Origin: LMUY01 sp965199095
GTDB lineage: Bacteria; Pseudomonadota; Alphaproteobacteria; Acetobacterales; Acetobacteraceae
Reading direction: 5' to 3'
NCBI GenBank assembly: GCA_965199095.1
Contig: CBDAQM010000004.1
Location: forward strand, 62,001-126,000
Length of the DNA stretch: 64,000 nt
Numbering within the stretch: the stretch's first letter is position 1; each line of letters begins with the position of its first letter. Both the position numbers and the translations under genes were made by a program. The notes under the pieces are model-generated. The model was given only the letters and a program-made list of their open reading frames with translations. It was not told the DNA's origin and searched no databases. Shown here piece by piece: positions 35,782 to 44,392 of the stretch.

Positions 35782-37167
35782 CCGGGTCGGCAGCGGGCGG
35801 CCGTGGATGTCCTGCTGCGTCAGGGGCTTGCCGCGGCTTTTCTCCATCAGCGCCGTCAACGTGGCGGCGAGCGGACGATTGTAGACCTCGAGGCACAGCT
35901 CAAAGTTCAGCCGGAACGACCGCATATCCCAGTTGCTGCTGCCGACCAGGCACCACTCCCCATCGACGACCATGACCTTGGAATGGCGGAACGGCGGCGG
36001 GCAGCGCCAGACCCGGCCGCCATCGGCCAGCAACGGGCCAATATTGGCGTGGGTGGCCCAATCCACGAAGCGGTGGTCGCTCTTTTCCGGGATAACCACG
36101 TTCACGGCGACCCCGCGGATCGACGCCAGGGACAGCGCCGTCATCAGCCGGTCGTCGGGCAGGAAATACGGCGTCATGACCGAGATGCTGTGCCGCGCGC
36201 AGGAGACGGCCTGCAGCACGGCGAATTCGATCTTCTCCACGTCCTCGTCGGGCCCGGAGTCGATCACCCGGGCCAACGCGTCGCCCGTGCCATCGATATC
36301 GGGGAACCAGGCGTCGCCGTCCAAATCCTCCTCGGTGGCGAAGGACCAGTCCTGCACGAACGCCTCGGTAAGCTGCGCCGCAACCGGGCCATCGACGCGG
36401 AAATGCGTGTCCTGCACCGGTGCCTTCGGCCGAGTCGCCATGACGTTGTCGTCGGAGATGTTCATGCCGCCGGTGAACCCGATGCGCCCGTCAACCACGA
36501 GGATTTTCTTGTGGGACCGCAGGTTGAGGAAGGGCATGCGCCAGGGAAGCGGCGAGTGCAGGAACCGGGCGGCGGTGACGCCGCGGCGCTGCAGCTCGTG
36601 ATAGGCCGCGGAGTGCAGCCAGCCGCCGCCAATGCCGTCGATCAGCACGCGCACGGCGACGCCGCGTCCCTTCGCGTCCGCCAGCGCGGTGATGAAGTGG
36701 CCGCCCCATAGGTCATTGTTGAAGATATAGGACGACATGCCGACGCTGTGCTTCGCCCCGGCAATGGCCTCCAGCATGGGGGGATAGCCCTCATCGCCGT
36801 CGTGGAAGATCTGGATGCTGTTGCCGGACAGCGCCGGCCGCCCGGTGATCTGCCCGACGCCGTGTTCGAGCGGGTCCAGATGCCCGTCATCGCCGGGGGA
36901 CCGCCGCTTGGACCGGCTGCCGCTGCGGCGGCTCACCTGCGCGCGGAGGCGGCGGGCGCGGCGCTGCACGCGGTTCACACCGAACAGGAAATACACGATC
37001 CCGCCGGTGATCGGCGCGAACCAGGCCAGCCCGATCCAGCCCACCGCGGAGGCGACCTCCCGCTTGCGCAGCAGCACGTGCCAGGAGACGCAGGCGGCGA
37101 TCAGCAGTCCCAGCGGAAAGATCAAATCCGCGCGGACAAGGTGGAAGGTCAGCCAGAGATCAGTCAT
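35740..37167 (-). CDS. cls: Cardiolipin synthase (phospholipase D type)
   Basis: This 475-residue membrane enzyme joins two phosphatidylglycerol molecules. Two N-terminal helices (about 9-30 and 38-60) precede two phospholipase-D motifs: HKKILVVDG near residue 220 and HSKVMVVDG near 400, each HxKxxxxD. The FAPITGGIVYFLFGVNRV segment is typical of the family. The ATG at 37167 gives the expected length. It converges on the EEP gene. Confidence 0.95.
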   Translation of the reverse strand: MTDLWLTFHLVRADLIFPLGLLIAACVSWHVLLRKREVASAVGWIGLAWFAPITGGIVYFLFGVNRVQRRARRLRAQVSRRSGSRSKRRSPGDDGHLDPLEHGVGQITGRPALSGNSIQIFHDGDEGYPPMLEAIAGAKHSVGMSSYIFNNDLWGGHFITALADAKGRGVAVRVLIDGIGGGWLHSAAYHELQRRGVTAARFLHSPLPWRMPFLNLRSHKKILVVDGRIGFTGGMNISDDNVMATRPKAPVQDTHFRVDGPVAAQLTEAFVQDWSFATEEDLDGDAWFPDIDGTGDALARVIDSGPDEDVEKIEFAVLQAVSCARHSISVMTPYFLPDDRLMTALSLASIRGVAVNVVIPEKSDHRFVDWATHANIGPLLADGGRVWRCPPPFRHSKVMVVDGEWCLVGSSNWDMRSFRLNFELCLEVYNRPLAATLTALMEKSRGKPLTQQDIHGRPLPTRLRDAGVRLMLAYL

Positions 37168-37210
37168 GCGGGAGGCTTAGAGCCAAGTTGTTCCAGCACG
37201 GCAATACGCC

Positions 37211-37259
37211 TCCCTCTACCCCTCTGGGAAACAACAGCGCTTCTCCCTCTCCCTCTGGG
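37211..37259. repeat. Left part of an intergenic repeat split by an insertion sequence
   Basis: TCCCTCTACC and CCCTCTGGG blocks precede the left end of the outer insertion sequence. The repeat continues at 40084-40162 on the other side. The 9-bp CCCTCTGGG at 37251-37259 is repeated at 40084-40092 as the target duplication. Confidence 0.65.
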
Positions 37260-38648
37260 CTACGGGAGTCGGGTAAGTGCGGAACGATTTGCTAGAAGCC
37301 AGCCGTCGACCATGGCGTTTAGCCTTTTGAGGCCGCGGGCCATAGTTTTTGGGCCGGCTGGTCTGTATCCCTTTGAGGTATAGCCAGACCAGCCGCCCAG
37401 GCGGGAGGCTATCCAGGAAAACCATGCGAGCGAGCTGGGGTCGAACGGGTTTTTCAACTTTTCGGTCCGCCCCTCCAGCGTCTTGTTGATGGCCACGAGA
37501 GCCGGAAGCTGCACTGGATCGGCGATCACGTCCGTCAACGGCTGCTCTGTCTTGCCGTCACGCCCGATCACCAGTTGCATGATCCGCACCGCGGCGATCA
37601 GCGCCACCGTTACCAGCTTCAACAGGCTGTTCGGCGTGGTGATCTGAGAGGTTTCCACGTCCACGCCGTCCGTCTTCATCGTGCGGAACACCTGTTCGAT
37701 GGTCCAGCGCAGACGATACCAGCGCACCACCCGGAGCGCGTCGGCCGCTGTGGTCACAGCGTGGGTCGTCAGAAGACACCAATGCACGCGGTCCGCCACG
37801 TCAGGCGGCTGATCGATCTCACGGACATCGACCACCCGCAGCGTCAGGCTTTCCGCCAACTGCTTGCTGGCCAACGCCGGCCGGCGCACCGTCACCTCAC
37901 CAAACCGCACCGCGACCACCGCCGTCCGCTCGGCGCGTTGGCCTTTGCCGCTGCGTTTGGCCGGGACGGTGATCGAGTAGCGCGTCACCTCCGACCAGGT
38001 CGCGCAAGTCTCGAACAATCTCCCAACGCCGACCGAGCGGTCGCGTGCGGCGCGCACCAGCAAGTGCACGTTGTGCGGACGGCGGGCGAACTGGTCGTAG
38101 ATGTCGCCTTCGCGGTCCTCCACCATGGTGATCTGCGCCGCGTCGGCGAGGACATCGCCCGCCATCTCCACCCCGGCCAGCCAGCGGCGCGACTCCTTGT
38201 CGTCGGCATCCCGCAGCTTGTGATCCCCAACCGTCCCCGGCGCACGATTGATCACCTCGGCGCCGACCAGCCCGAGGATACCGCCCGTCCCAGCATCCAG
38301 CGCCAGCACCGGATGGATCAACACACCTATATCCGTGCCGTTGCCAACAGTGCCAAAGCCGCGTTTGCTCCCGGTATGGCCGGCATAGTTGTGCTCCGAG
38401 GTGTCGGACACCACCAGAACCTGGCGGCCAGCCGCGCGCTGGGCGGTCAGTTGGCCGGTGCGGACCAGCATTTCGTAGCGGGTGACCGCCTCGTTATCGA
38501 GGAATGCGCCATAGCGAAGCACCTCCTCCCGGCTGTCGGCCAGCGCGTGCAGGCACATGGTCTGCTGCTTCTCCATGGCCGCCAGCAGGCAGTCACCGGT
38601 TGCCGCCAAACGGCGGTCACCGAACCGGCCGAGTTGGAACTGCGCCAT
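37260..38648 (-). CDS. Transposase of the outer IS4-family element
   Basis: The 462-residue transposase has the N-terminal FGDRRLAATGDCLL and FLDNEAVTRYEM segments of the Tn5/IS50-like group. The DDE residues are Asp in VVSDTSEHNY, Asp in VEDREGDIYD, and Glu in RWTIEQVFRTMK, all in place. The gene is complete, ending exactly at the element's left end. Expression may be lost or altered because another element has landed in its upstream region. Confidence 0.92.
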   Translation of the reverse strand: MAQFQLGRFGDRRLAATGDCLLAAMEKQQTMCLHALADSREEVLRYGAFLDNEAVTRYEMLVRTGQLTAQRAAGRQVLVVSDTSEHNYAGHTGSKRGFGTVGNGTDIGVLIHPVLALDAGTGGILGLVGAEVINRAPGTVGDHKLRDADDKESRRWLAGVEMAGDVLADAAQITMVEDREGDIYDQFARRPHNVHLLVRAARDRSVGVGRLFETCATWSEVTRYSITVPAKRSGKGQRAERTAVVAVRFGEVTVRRPALASKQLAESLTLRVVDVREIDQPPDVADRVHWCLLTTHAVTTAADALRVVRWYRLRWTIEQVFRTMKTDGVDVETSQITTPNSLLKLVTVALIAAVRIMQLVIGRDGKTEQPLTDVIADPVQLPALVAINKTLEGRTEKLKNPFDPSSLAWFSWIASRLGGWSGYTSKGYRPAGPKTMARGLKRLNAMVDGWLLANRSALTRLP

Positions 38649-38757
38649 GCGAATCGGATCCTGAGTTGCCTAGATGGCAGCGAATCTGAAGCTCGAGACC
38701 AAAGCAACTGGCTCTATACCGCCACCCCAAACTATGACCCGGCTACCTGCCAATCAC

Positions 38758-40027
38758 CTCAGCCATCCCCTCATTTCGTAACCGCAAATTTTTGCATGAA
38801 CAGACCGGCGTTTAAGATGGCTTCGGCGAAGTTTTCGATCAGCGGTACAAGCCTGTGCTCTGGCATGGTGGGAATGAGATCGTAGAGCATGCACCCCTGT
38901 CGGAACAACGAGTGGGTACGGGTCTTGCTGGTGTTGGATTTCAACAGCCGGTCCATTCCAAGGCTCTCACCGACCGCACCGAGTAGGGTGAGCAGCGCGG
39001 TGGCAAACGCGCTGACCAGCAGCAGCCGGTCACGCCGCGTGGGTTCGCCGATACGAGTGGCCGACAGTCCCATGCCAAACCGTAGATCCTTGGTGTCGCG
39101 GAACTGTGGCTCGATCGTCCAGCGCTTGGCATAGTGGTTGACCAGCACCGCAGCCATCGCGTCCGGATCGCTTGCAGCCAGGCACCAGGGTTCTTTCATG
39201 CCCTTGGCATGAACGCACACCACGGCCCCGACCAGCCGGCCCTTTGCCGTCACCCGGGCATGGCGCAGTTTGTGTGCCCGGCCGCCTTTGCCCACCCATT
39301 CGGCCGCTGGCTTGGTTTGGCCGTCCTCGGCAGTGACGTGGATGTTGCCGCGAAAGCGGATGACATAGCCAAACCCGAGTTCCTCCAGGAACGCGAACAG
39401 CTTCTGGTCGCCGAAGCCGCGGTCGGCCAAGATCGTCACCCGGCATTCTGGCAGTACGCGTTCGGCCAGGCGGCGTAGGCAGGCATCCTCGTAGTCGTTG
39501 CGCCGGCTGGCAATCTCATCCTTCCAGACACTCAGCCACAGCAACGGGGCGGCGCGGCCATGACCGCTCACCAGGCTCAATACCAGGGTGGACTGGCTAT
39601 CGTGGTCGAAATCGGTCCAGTCCATTGCCACCAAGGCTTCCTTACGCCCACTCATCTGATGGGGCACCCAGCGGACAAAGCTGTCCCAGACGTCGATGCC
39701 GTTGTTGCTGAGCAGCCGGTCCACCTGCTTGACCGCGTGCTTGGTCACTAGGCCGCGCGCCTGGGCCAGCGCTTGGCCGATCAGCGCCACCGCGAGCGAG
39801 GCTGCCGCCATCACCCCAAGCGTCGCGTCGGCCAAGGAATCAATCCGCTTGGCGTGCAGGTCCGGCCCATACAGTTTGCCCAAAAACGAGCGCACTTCAC
39901 CCAAACAAAACCGCTCACCCGCTTTGCCCACGTCGACGCTCCCGGCCTCAATCGAACCGAATCTCTACAAAACTCCCGCGAATCGAGGCTAGGTCAGGGA
40001 CAGCTAAAAATGAGGGGATTCGTGAGG
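38758..40027 (-). mobile_element. IS10-like element (IS4 family) inserted into the outer IS
   Basis: A 1,270-bp element has 19-bp inverted ends (left CTCAGCCATCCCCTCATTT at 38758-38776, right at 40009-40027, 16 of 19 matching). These resemble the published ends of IS10, which begin CTGAGAGATCCCCTCAT. The 9-bp target duplication GCCAATCAC is at 38749-38757 and 40028-40036. The transposase stop lies inside the left end. Both ends and the duplication are intact, so this is the younger of the two insertions. Confidence 0.88.
38771..39931 (-). CDS. Transposase of the inner IS10-like element
   Basis: The 386-residue transposase starts with GTG at 39931. DDE residues are visible as Asp in AMDWTDFD, Asp in ILADRGFGDQ and Glu in WTIEPQFRDTKDLRFG. 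The middle shows the YVIRFRGN and KEPWCLAAS segments typical of the IS10 group. It is full length and uninterrupted, so it may be active. Confidence 0.92.
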   Translation of the reverse strand: MGKAGERFCLGEVRSFLGKLYGPDLHAKRIDSLADATLGVMAAASLAVALIGQALAQARGLVTKHAVKQVDRLLSNNGIDVWDSFVRWVPHQMSGRKEALVAMDWTDFDHDSQSTLVLSLVSGHGRAAPLLWLSVWKDEIASRRNDYEDACLRRLAERVLPECRVTILADRGFGDQKLFAFLEELGFGYVIRFRGNIHVTAEDGQTKPAAEWVGKGGRAHKLRHARVTAKGRLVGAVVCVHAKGMKEPWCLAASDPDAMAAVLVNHYAKRWTIEPQFRDTKDLRFGMGLSATRIGEPTRRDRLLLVSAFATALLTLLGAVGESLGMDRLLKSNTSKTRTHSLFRQGCMLYDLIPTMPEHRLVPLIENFAEAILNAGLFMQKFAVTK

Positions 40028-40083
40028 CCAATCACTCGCGCACAACTTGGAAAGTCGATTCGCACTTACCCGACAACGGTAGC

Positions 40084-40162
40084 CCTCTGGGAGAGGGCCG
40101 GGGTGAGGGTCCGATGCGCGAGACCGAACGGTTCACCCTCTCCCAGAGGGAGAGGGCCTTAC
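40084..40162. repeat. Intergenic palindromic repeat, right part beside the IS
   Basis: Two perfectly inverted 15-bp arms CCCTCTGGGAGAGGG (40084-40098) and CCCTCTCCCAGAGGG (40137-40151) enclose GGGGTGAGGG and a 20-base centre. The left arm's first nine bases are the target duplication of the outer insertion sequence, so this repeat was its landing site. The element shares blocks with the repeat at 19110-19208. Confidence 0.75.
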
Positions 40163-40170
40163 AAGCCGAT

Positions 40171-41016
40171 CTATGCTGCGACTAGGCGCTGCTGCTGTTC
40201 GCCCAAACCTTCGACACCGGCGCGCATCACCTGCCCGGCCTTCAGGAAGATCGGTTCCGGCTTGACGCCCAGGCCGACGCCGGGCGGCGTTCCCGTCGCG
40301 ATGATGTCGCCCGGATGCAGGGTGATGAAGTGGCTGACATAGCTGACAAGATGCCGCACGTTGAAGATCATCGTCTTCGTGCTGCCGTTCTGCATCCGCT
40401 TGCCATCCACCTCGCACCACAAAGCGAGGTTTTGCGGGTCGGGGATCTCATCCTTCGTCACCATCCATGGGCCGGTCGGGCCGAACGTGTCGCAGCCTTT
40501 GCCCTTGTCCCAGGTGCCGCCACGCTCGGACTGGAATTCCCGCTCGCTAACGTCGTTGACCACGCAATAGCCGGCGACGTGGTCCATCGCCTGGTTGTCC
40601 GGCACGTAGGATGCCTTGGCGCCGATCACGACACCCAGTTCGACTTCCCAGTCGGTCTTCTTGGAGCCGCGGGGAATCCTCACGTCGTCATTGGGCCCGC
40701 TGAAGGCGCCGAGCGACTTCAGGAACACGATCGGCTCCTTCGGGATGGCCGCCCCGGTTTCGGCCGCATGGTCGGCGTAATTCAGCCCGATGCAGACGAA
40801 GTTCAACGGCCGCACCACGCAGGGGCCGATCCGTGGGCTCCCCTCCACCTGCGGCAGGCTCATCGGGTCGAGCGCCGCCAGCTTCGCGAGCCCGGCCGGC
40901 GACAGGGCCGTGCCGTCAATATCGGCGACATGGGCCGACACGTCGCGCATCGTGCCGTCAGCCGCGAGCATGGCGGGCTTCTCGGCGCCGGGTGCGCCAA
41001 CTCGGAGCAGCTTCAT
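40171..41016 (-). CDS. Fumarylacetoacetate hydrolase family protein, probable 2,4-diketo-3-deoxy-sugar-acid hydrolase
   Basis: This 281-residue FAH-fold hydrolase has the metal site residues in DWEVELGVVIG (Glu pair) and the IGLNYADHAAE and GTPPGVGLG motifs. Closest in pattern are hydrolases that cleave 2,4-diketo-3-deoxy-L-fuconate or -rhamnonate to pyruvate and lactate. Next to an SDR of the 2-keto-3-deoxy-L-fuconate dehydrogenase type and a sugar-acid dehydratase, this role is well supported by context, but related FAH enzymes act on other diketo acids. Confidence 0.82.
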   Translation of the reverse strand: MKLLRVGAPGAEKPAMLAADGTMRDVSAHVADIDGTALSPAGLAKLAALDPMSLPQVEGSPRIGPCVVRPLNFVCIGLNYADHAAETGAAIPKEPIVFLKSLGAFSGPNDDVRIPRGSKKTDWEVELGVVIGAKASYVPDNQAMDHVAGYCVVNDVSEREFQSERGGTWDKGKGCDTFGPTGPWMVTKDEIPDPQNLALWCEVDGKRMQNGSTKTMIFNVRHLVSYVSHFITLHPGDIIATGTPPGVGLGVKPEPIFLKAGQVMRAGVEGLGEQQQRLVAA

Positions 41017-41092
41017 GGTCGTTTCTCTCCAGCATGACAGTCGGCGCAGACTCGGGCGCCGACGCTTGTTGATCAGCGTATGGCGAGATCGC

Positions 41093-41839
41093 CTATAGGG
41101 TCCAGCCGCCGTCGATCACCATCGCCTGGCCGGTGACGAACCGGGACTCATCGCTGGCAAGGTAGACGGCAAGCGCGGCGATCTCCTCCGGCGTGCCCAG
41201 CCGTCCCATGGCCTGCCGTGCGACGAAGGCGCTACGCGCCTGCTCCATTCCACCCGCGGCGGCGGCATTGGCGGCGATGCGGTCGTCGAGGCTGGGGGTT
41301 TGCACCGTGCCGGGGCAAATGGCGTTGCAGCGCACGCCGCGCGCCACCGTGTCCGCCGCGACGGACTTGGTCAGCCCGATCACCGCCGCCTTCGTGGTGC
41401 CGTAGATGAAGCGGTTGGGTGCGCCCTTGATGGAGGACGCGCCGGACGAGATGTTGATGATCGACCCGCCGCCTTCCGTCAGCATGCCGGGCAGGAAGGC
41501 GCGGATGGTGCGGAACATCGACCGCACGTTGAGCGTGAAGGCGAAGTCCCACTCCGCCTCCGTCGCGTCCAGGATGGAGCCCTGGTGCACGAACCCGGCG
41601 CAGTTGAACAGCACGTCCACCCGTCCGGCCTCCCTCGCGACGGCGGCGATGTCGGCTGCGTCCGTCGCATCCAGCCGGCGCGTTTGGATACGCTCCCCGG
41701 CGAGCTCCGCCAGCTTGGCCTCGTTGAGGTCGGTGGCGATGACGCGGGCGCCCTCGGCCGCGAAGGCCAGGGCGGTGGCGCGGCCGATCCCCTGGGCGGC
41801 GGCGGTGACGAAGGCGGTCTTGCCGGCGAGTCGATCCAT
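41093..41839 (-). CDS. SDR dehydrogenase, 2-keto-3-deoxy-L-fuconate dehydrogenase type
   Basis: The 248-residue short-chain dehydrogenase has the NAD-binding VTAAAQGIGRA (11-21), acidic D37 in IATDLNEAKL that suits NAD over NADP, and the catalytic Tyr146/Lys150 (IYGTTKAAVIGLTKS). The sequence follows closely the bacterial 2-keto-3-deoxy-L-fuconate dehydrogenase and its animal relative DHRS6 (AAAQGIG, VLFNCAGFVH, LNVRSM, CPGTVQTPSL). It lies between the hydrolase and the dehydratase of the same pathway. Confidence 0.87.
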   Translation of the reverse strand: MDRLAGKTAFVTAAAQGIGRATALAFAAEGARVIATDLNEAKLAELAGERIQTRRLDATDAADIAAVAREAGRVDVLFNCAGFVHQGSILDATEAEWDFAFTLNVRSMFRTIRAFLPGMLTEGGGSIINISSGASSIKGAPNRFIYGTTKAAVIGLTKSVAADTVARGVRCNAICPGTVQTPSLDDRIAANAAAAGGMEQARSAFVARQAMGRLGTPEEIAALAVYLASDESRFVTGQAMVIDGGWTL

Positions 41840-41885
41840 AAACGGCCTCTATCGTGTCGGTTGAACGCTGAAAACGGCGTCAAAC

Positions 41886-43688
41886 TCAGTGGTTGTGCCG
41901 CGACTCTCCGCGGGTCTCGACGATGTCGAGGTAGAGGGTCGCCGGCTCCAGGCAGGCGCCGGTGCCTTGCTGGCCGACCATGGAGCGGTAGATCTCCTCC
42001 CAGGGCGTCTTGTTGTCGAGCTTGGGCGGCGTCCAGGCGGCGCGGCGGCTGGCCAGTTCCGCCTCGGGGATCAGCACGTCCACCTTGCGGGTGTTGAGGT
42101 CGATGCGGATCGGGTCGCCGGTCCGCAGCAGCGCCAGGCCGCCACCGACCGCTGCCTCCGGCGAAATGTTCAGGATGGATGGGCTGCCGCTGGTGCCGGA
42201 CTGGCGGCCGTCGCCCATGGTGGGCAGCGCGTCGATGCCACGCTTCAGCAAGGCGGCGGGGGGCTGCATGTTCACCACCTCCGCCCCGCCGGGGTAGCCG
42301 ATCGGGCCGCAGTTGCGGATGACCAGCAGCGAGTGCTCGTCCACGCCCAGCGCCGGGTCTTCGATGCGGGCGTGGTAATCCTCCGGCCCTTCGAACACCA
42401 CCGCCTTGCCCTCGAACACGTTGGGATGGTCCGGGTCGGACAGGAAGCGCTGGCGGAACGCCGGGTCGATCACACTGGTCTTCATGACGGCTGACTCGAA
42501 CAGATTGCCGCTCATCACCACGTAGCCGGCGGCCGGCTTCAGCGGGGCGTCATAGCTGCGGATCACCTCCCGGTCCGGCGCCACGACGGCGGCCAAATCC
42601 TCCGCCAGGGTGCGGCCCGTCACGGTCCGCGCCTCGCCGTGCAGCTTGCCTGCGTCCAGCAGCTCCTTCATCACGGCCGGCACGCCGCCGGCGCGGTGGA
42701 AGCCCTCGCCCAGGAAGCGGCCGGCGGGTTGGCAGTCCACCAGCAGCGGGATCGCCGCGCCCAGGCGCTGCCAATCGTCGAGCGAGTGCTCCACCCCCAT
42801 GTGCCGGGCGATGGCCACCATGTGGATCGGGCAGTTGCTGCTGGCGCCCAGCGCCGCGGCGGCCACGACGACGTTCTCGAACGCCTGCCGGGTCATGATG
42901 TCGGACGGGCGAAGGTTCTCGTGCACCATCGCCACGATCCGCCGCCCGGTTTCGTAGGCGATCCAGGACCGCTCGCGGTACGGCGCCGGAATGGCCGCGC
43001 AGCCCGGCAGTGACATGCCCAGCGCCTCCGCCAGGCTGTTCATGCTGGTGGCCGTGCCCATGGTGTTGCAATGGCCGGGCGAGGGGGCCGAGCTCGCCAC
43101 CATGTCCATGAACTGGGTGTAGTCGATCTCGCCCTCGGCGAGCAGCTTGCGCGCCTCCCACACGATGGTGCCGGAGCCGGAGAGCCGCCCCTTCCACCAG
43201 CCATCCAGCATCGGGCCGCCGGACAGCACGATGGCGGGGATGTTCACGGTGGCGGCACCCATCAGGCAGGCGGGCGTGGTCTTGTCGCACCCGGTGGTCA
43301 GCACGACGCCGTCCAGCGGATAGCCGTGCAGCACCTCCACCAGGCCGAGATAGGCGAGGTTGCGGTCCAGCGCCGCGGTCGGGCGCTTCCCCGTCTCCTG
43401 GATCGGGTGCATCGGGAACTCCATCGGGATGCCCCCGGCGTCGCGGATGCCGTCCCGCGTGCGCTTGGCCAGTTCGATGTGGTGCCGGTTGCAAGGGGAG
43501 AGGTCGTTGCCGGTTTGCGCGATGCCGATGATCGGCTTGCCGCCCTGCAATTCCTCGCGCGTGATGCCGTAATTCATGTAGCGCTCGATATAGAGCGCGG
43601 TCATGCCGGGGTCGTGCGGGTCATCAAACCACCGGCGGCTGCGCAGGCGGCGCGGCGCGGCGTTCGCGTGTCCGTTGGCGTGGTCCAT
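41886..43688 (-). CDS. IlvD/Edd family sugar-acid dehydratase
   Basis: This 600-residue iron-sulfur dehydratase belongs to the arabonate/xylonate branch of the IlvD/Edd family. Cys66, Cys134 and Cys207 are spaced 68 and 73 residues apart, as I recall for the [2Fe-2S] ligands of characterised L-arabonate dehydratase. Other marks are GCDKTTPACLMG and SGSPSILNISPEAAVGGGLAL near the C-terminus. The ATG at 43688 was chosen because the longer reading runs into the Uma2 gene. In this context it probably makes the 2-keto-3-deoxy acid used by the SDR. Confidence 0.9.
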   Translation of the reverse strand: MDHANGHANAAPRRLRSRRWFDDPHDPGMTALYIERYMNYGITREELQGGKPIIGIAQTGNDLSPCNRHHIELAKRTRDGIRDAGGIPMEFPMHPIQETGKRPTAALDRNLAYLGLVEVLHGYPLDGVVLTTGCDKTTPACLMGAATVNIPAIVLSGGPMLDGWWKGRLSGSGTIVWEARKLLAEGEIDYTQFMDMVASSAPSPGHCNTMGTATSMNSLAEALGMSLPGCAAIPAPYRERSWIAYETGRRIVAMVHENLRPSDIMTRQAFENVVVAAAALGASSNCPIHMVAIARHMGVEHSLDDWQRLGAAIPLLVDCQPAGRFLGEGFHRAGGVPAVMKELLDAGKLHGEARTVTGRTLAEDLAAVVAPDREVIRSYDAPLKPAAGYVVMSGNLFESAVMKTSVIDPAFRQRFLSDPDHPNVFEGKAVVFEGPEDYHARIEDPALGVDEHSLLVIRNCGPIGYPGGAEVVNMQPPAALLKRGIDALPTMGDGRQSGTSGSPSILNISPEAAVGGGLALLRTGDPIRIDLNTRKVDVLIPEAELASRRAAWTPPKLDNKTPWEEIYRSMVGQQGTGACLEPATLYLDIVETRGESRHNH

Positions 43689-43740
43689 CGCAATGCCCCC
43701 CAAGCTTTGGGGCGAACCCTCTGCTGCCACCGCTAGGGTG

Positions 43741-44352
43741 TCAACGCTCGGGCGACTGGTCGGGCCAAACGAAGCGGGGCCGGCGGGAAGGCACGAGCTG
43801 AACACCCTCGTAGATATCCTGCATAGGAAGGGTGATGCCGAGATCCGCCAAATCCACGACATCATTCATGTCGCGGATACGCCGATGGGCCCAGTTCTCA
43901 CCATCGCGACTCCAAACACCCAGATCAACGGCCTGTGGACTCACCAGCAGGATCGTCTGCAGGGTGTCGATCATCTTGAATTCTTCCACCTTGACGAAGT
44001 AATCGACGTGCTCGGTGGACCGGGACAGCACTTCAGCAATCAGCCGCGGCCTGTCCGATGTCGCCGCTGCCTCGTCAAAGGGTGGGCAATAGACCGCCAC
44101 ATCGGGGCGCCGAAGCGTCAGCGGCGTGACCACGAGGCCGATATCCGCCCCAAACGGCTCGCATGGGCTGCCGGCGGCACGAAGAGCTGTCTTCAGCGTC
44201 CACCGCAAATTTCCAACCACGCGGTCATGCGCGAACGTCGCGCCGGTCATCGCGACGGGGCGACCATCGATGAGTTCGCAGCGAAATTCCTGTGATTCCT
44301 GCCAAGCCAGGAATCCGTTGATTGTCATGAGGGGGGCCACAGCTTCGCTCAT
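43741..44352 (-). CDS. Uma2 family endonuclease-like protein
   Basis: The 203-residue protein has the PD-(D/E)xK-like core of Uma2 proteins: CELIDGRPVAMTG, the metal-binding Asp in RRPDVAVYCPP, Glu in LIAEVLSRSTEH and Lys a few residues on (VKVEEFKMI). Uma2 proteins are abundant in cyanobacteria and scattered in other bacteria and have no settled function. Its lower GC content and position inside a sugar-acid cluster suggest transfer. It lies 52 bases upstream of the dehydratase start. Confidence 0.85.
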   Translation of the reverse strand: MSEAVAPLMTINGFLAWQESQEFRCELIDGRPVAMTGATFAHDRVVGNLRWTLKTALRAAGSPCEPFGADIGLVVTPLTLRRPDVAVYCPPFDEAAATSDRPRLIAEVLSRSTEHVDYFVKVEEFKMIDTLQTILLVSPQAVDLGVWSRDGENWAHRRIRDMNDVVDLADLGITLPMQDIYEGVQLVPSRRPRFVWPDQSPER

Positions 44353-44392
44353 GCGTGCAACCTACTCCCTGTTTAATCGTGCACGCGATTGT

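Larger units (their letters stand above)
37260..40083 (-). mobile_element. IS4-family (IS50-like) element interrupted by a second IS
   Basis: The ends are 22-bp imperfect inverted repeats (37260-37281 and 40062-40083, 19 of 22 matching, sharing GTCGGGTAAGTGCG). A perfect 9-bp target duplication CCCTCTGGG flanks it at 37251-37259 and 40084-40092. Removing the inner element and its duplication leaves about 1,545 bp, normal for this family. The transposase stop codon TAG is made by the first three bases of the left end. The inner insertion is 109 bases upstream of the transposase start, so the coding region survives but its promoter region is split. Confidence 0.85.

Noticed and set aside
37260..40083. 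Composite transposon formed by two insertion sequences
   Set aside because: The two elements differ in ends and transposase, and one lies inside the other. They do not flank cargo, so nesting explains the data.
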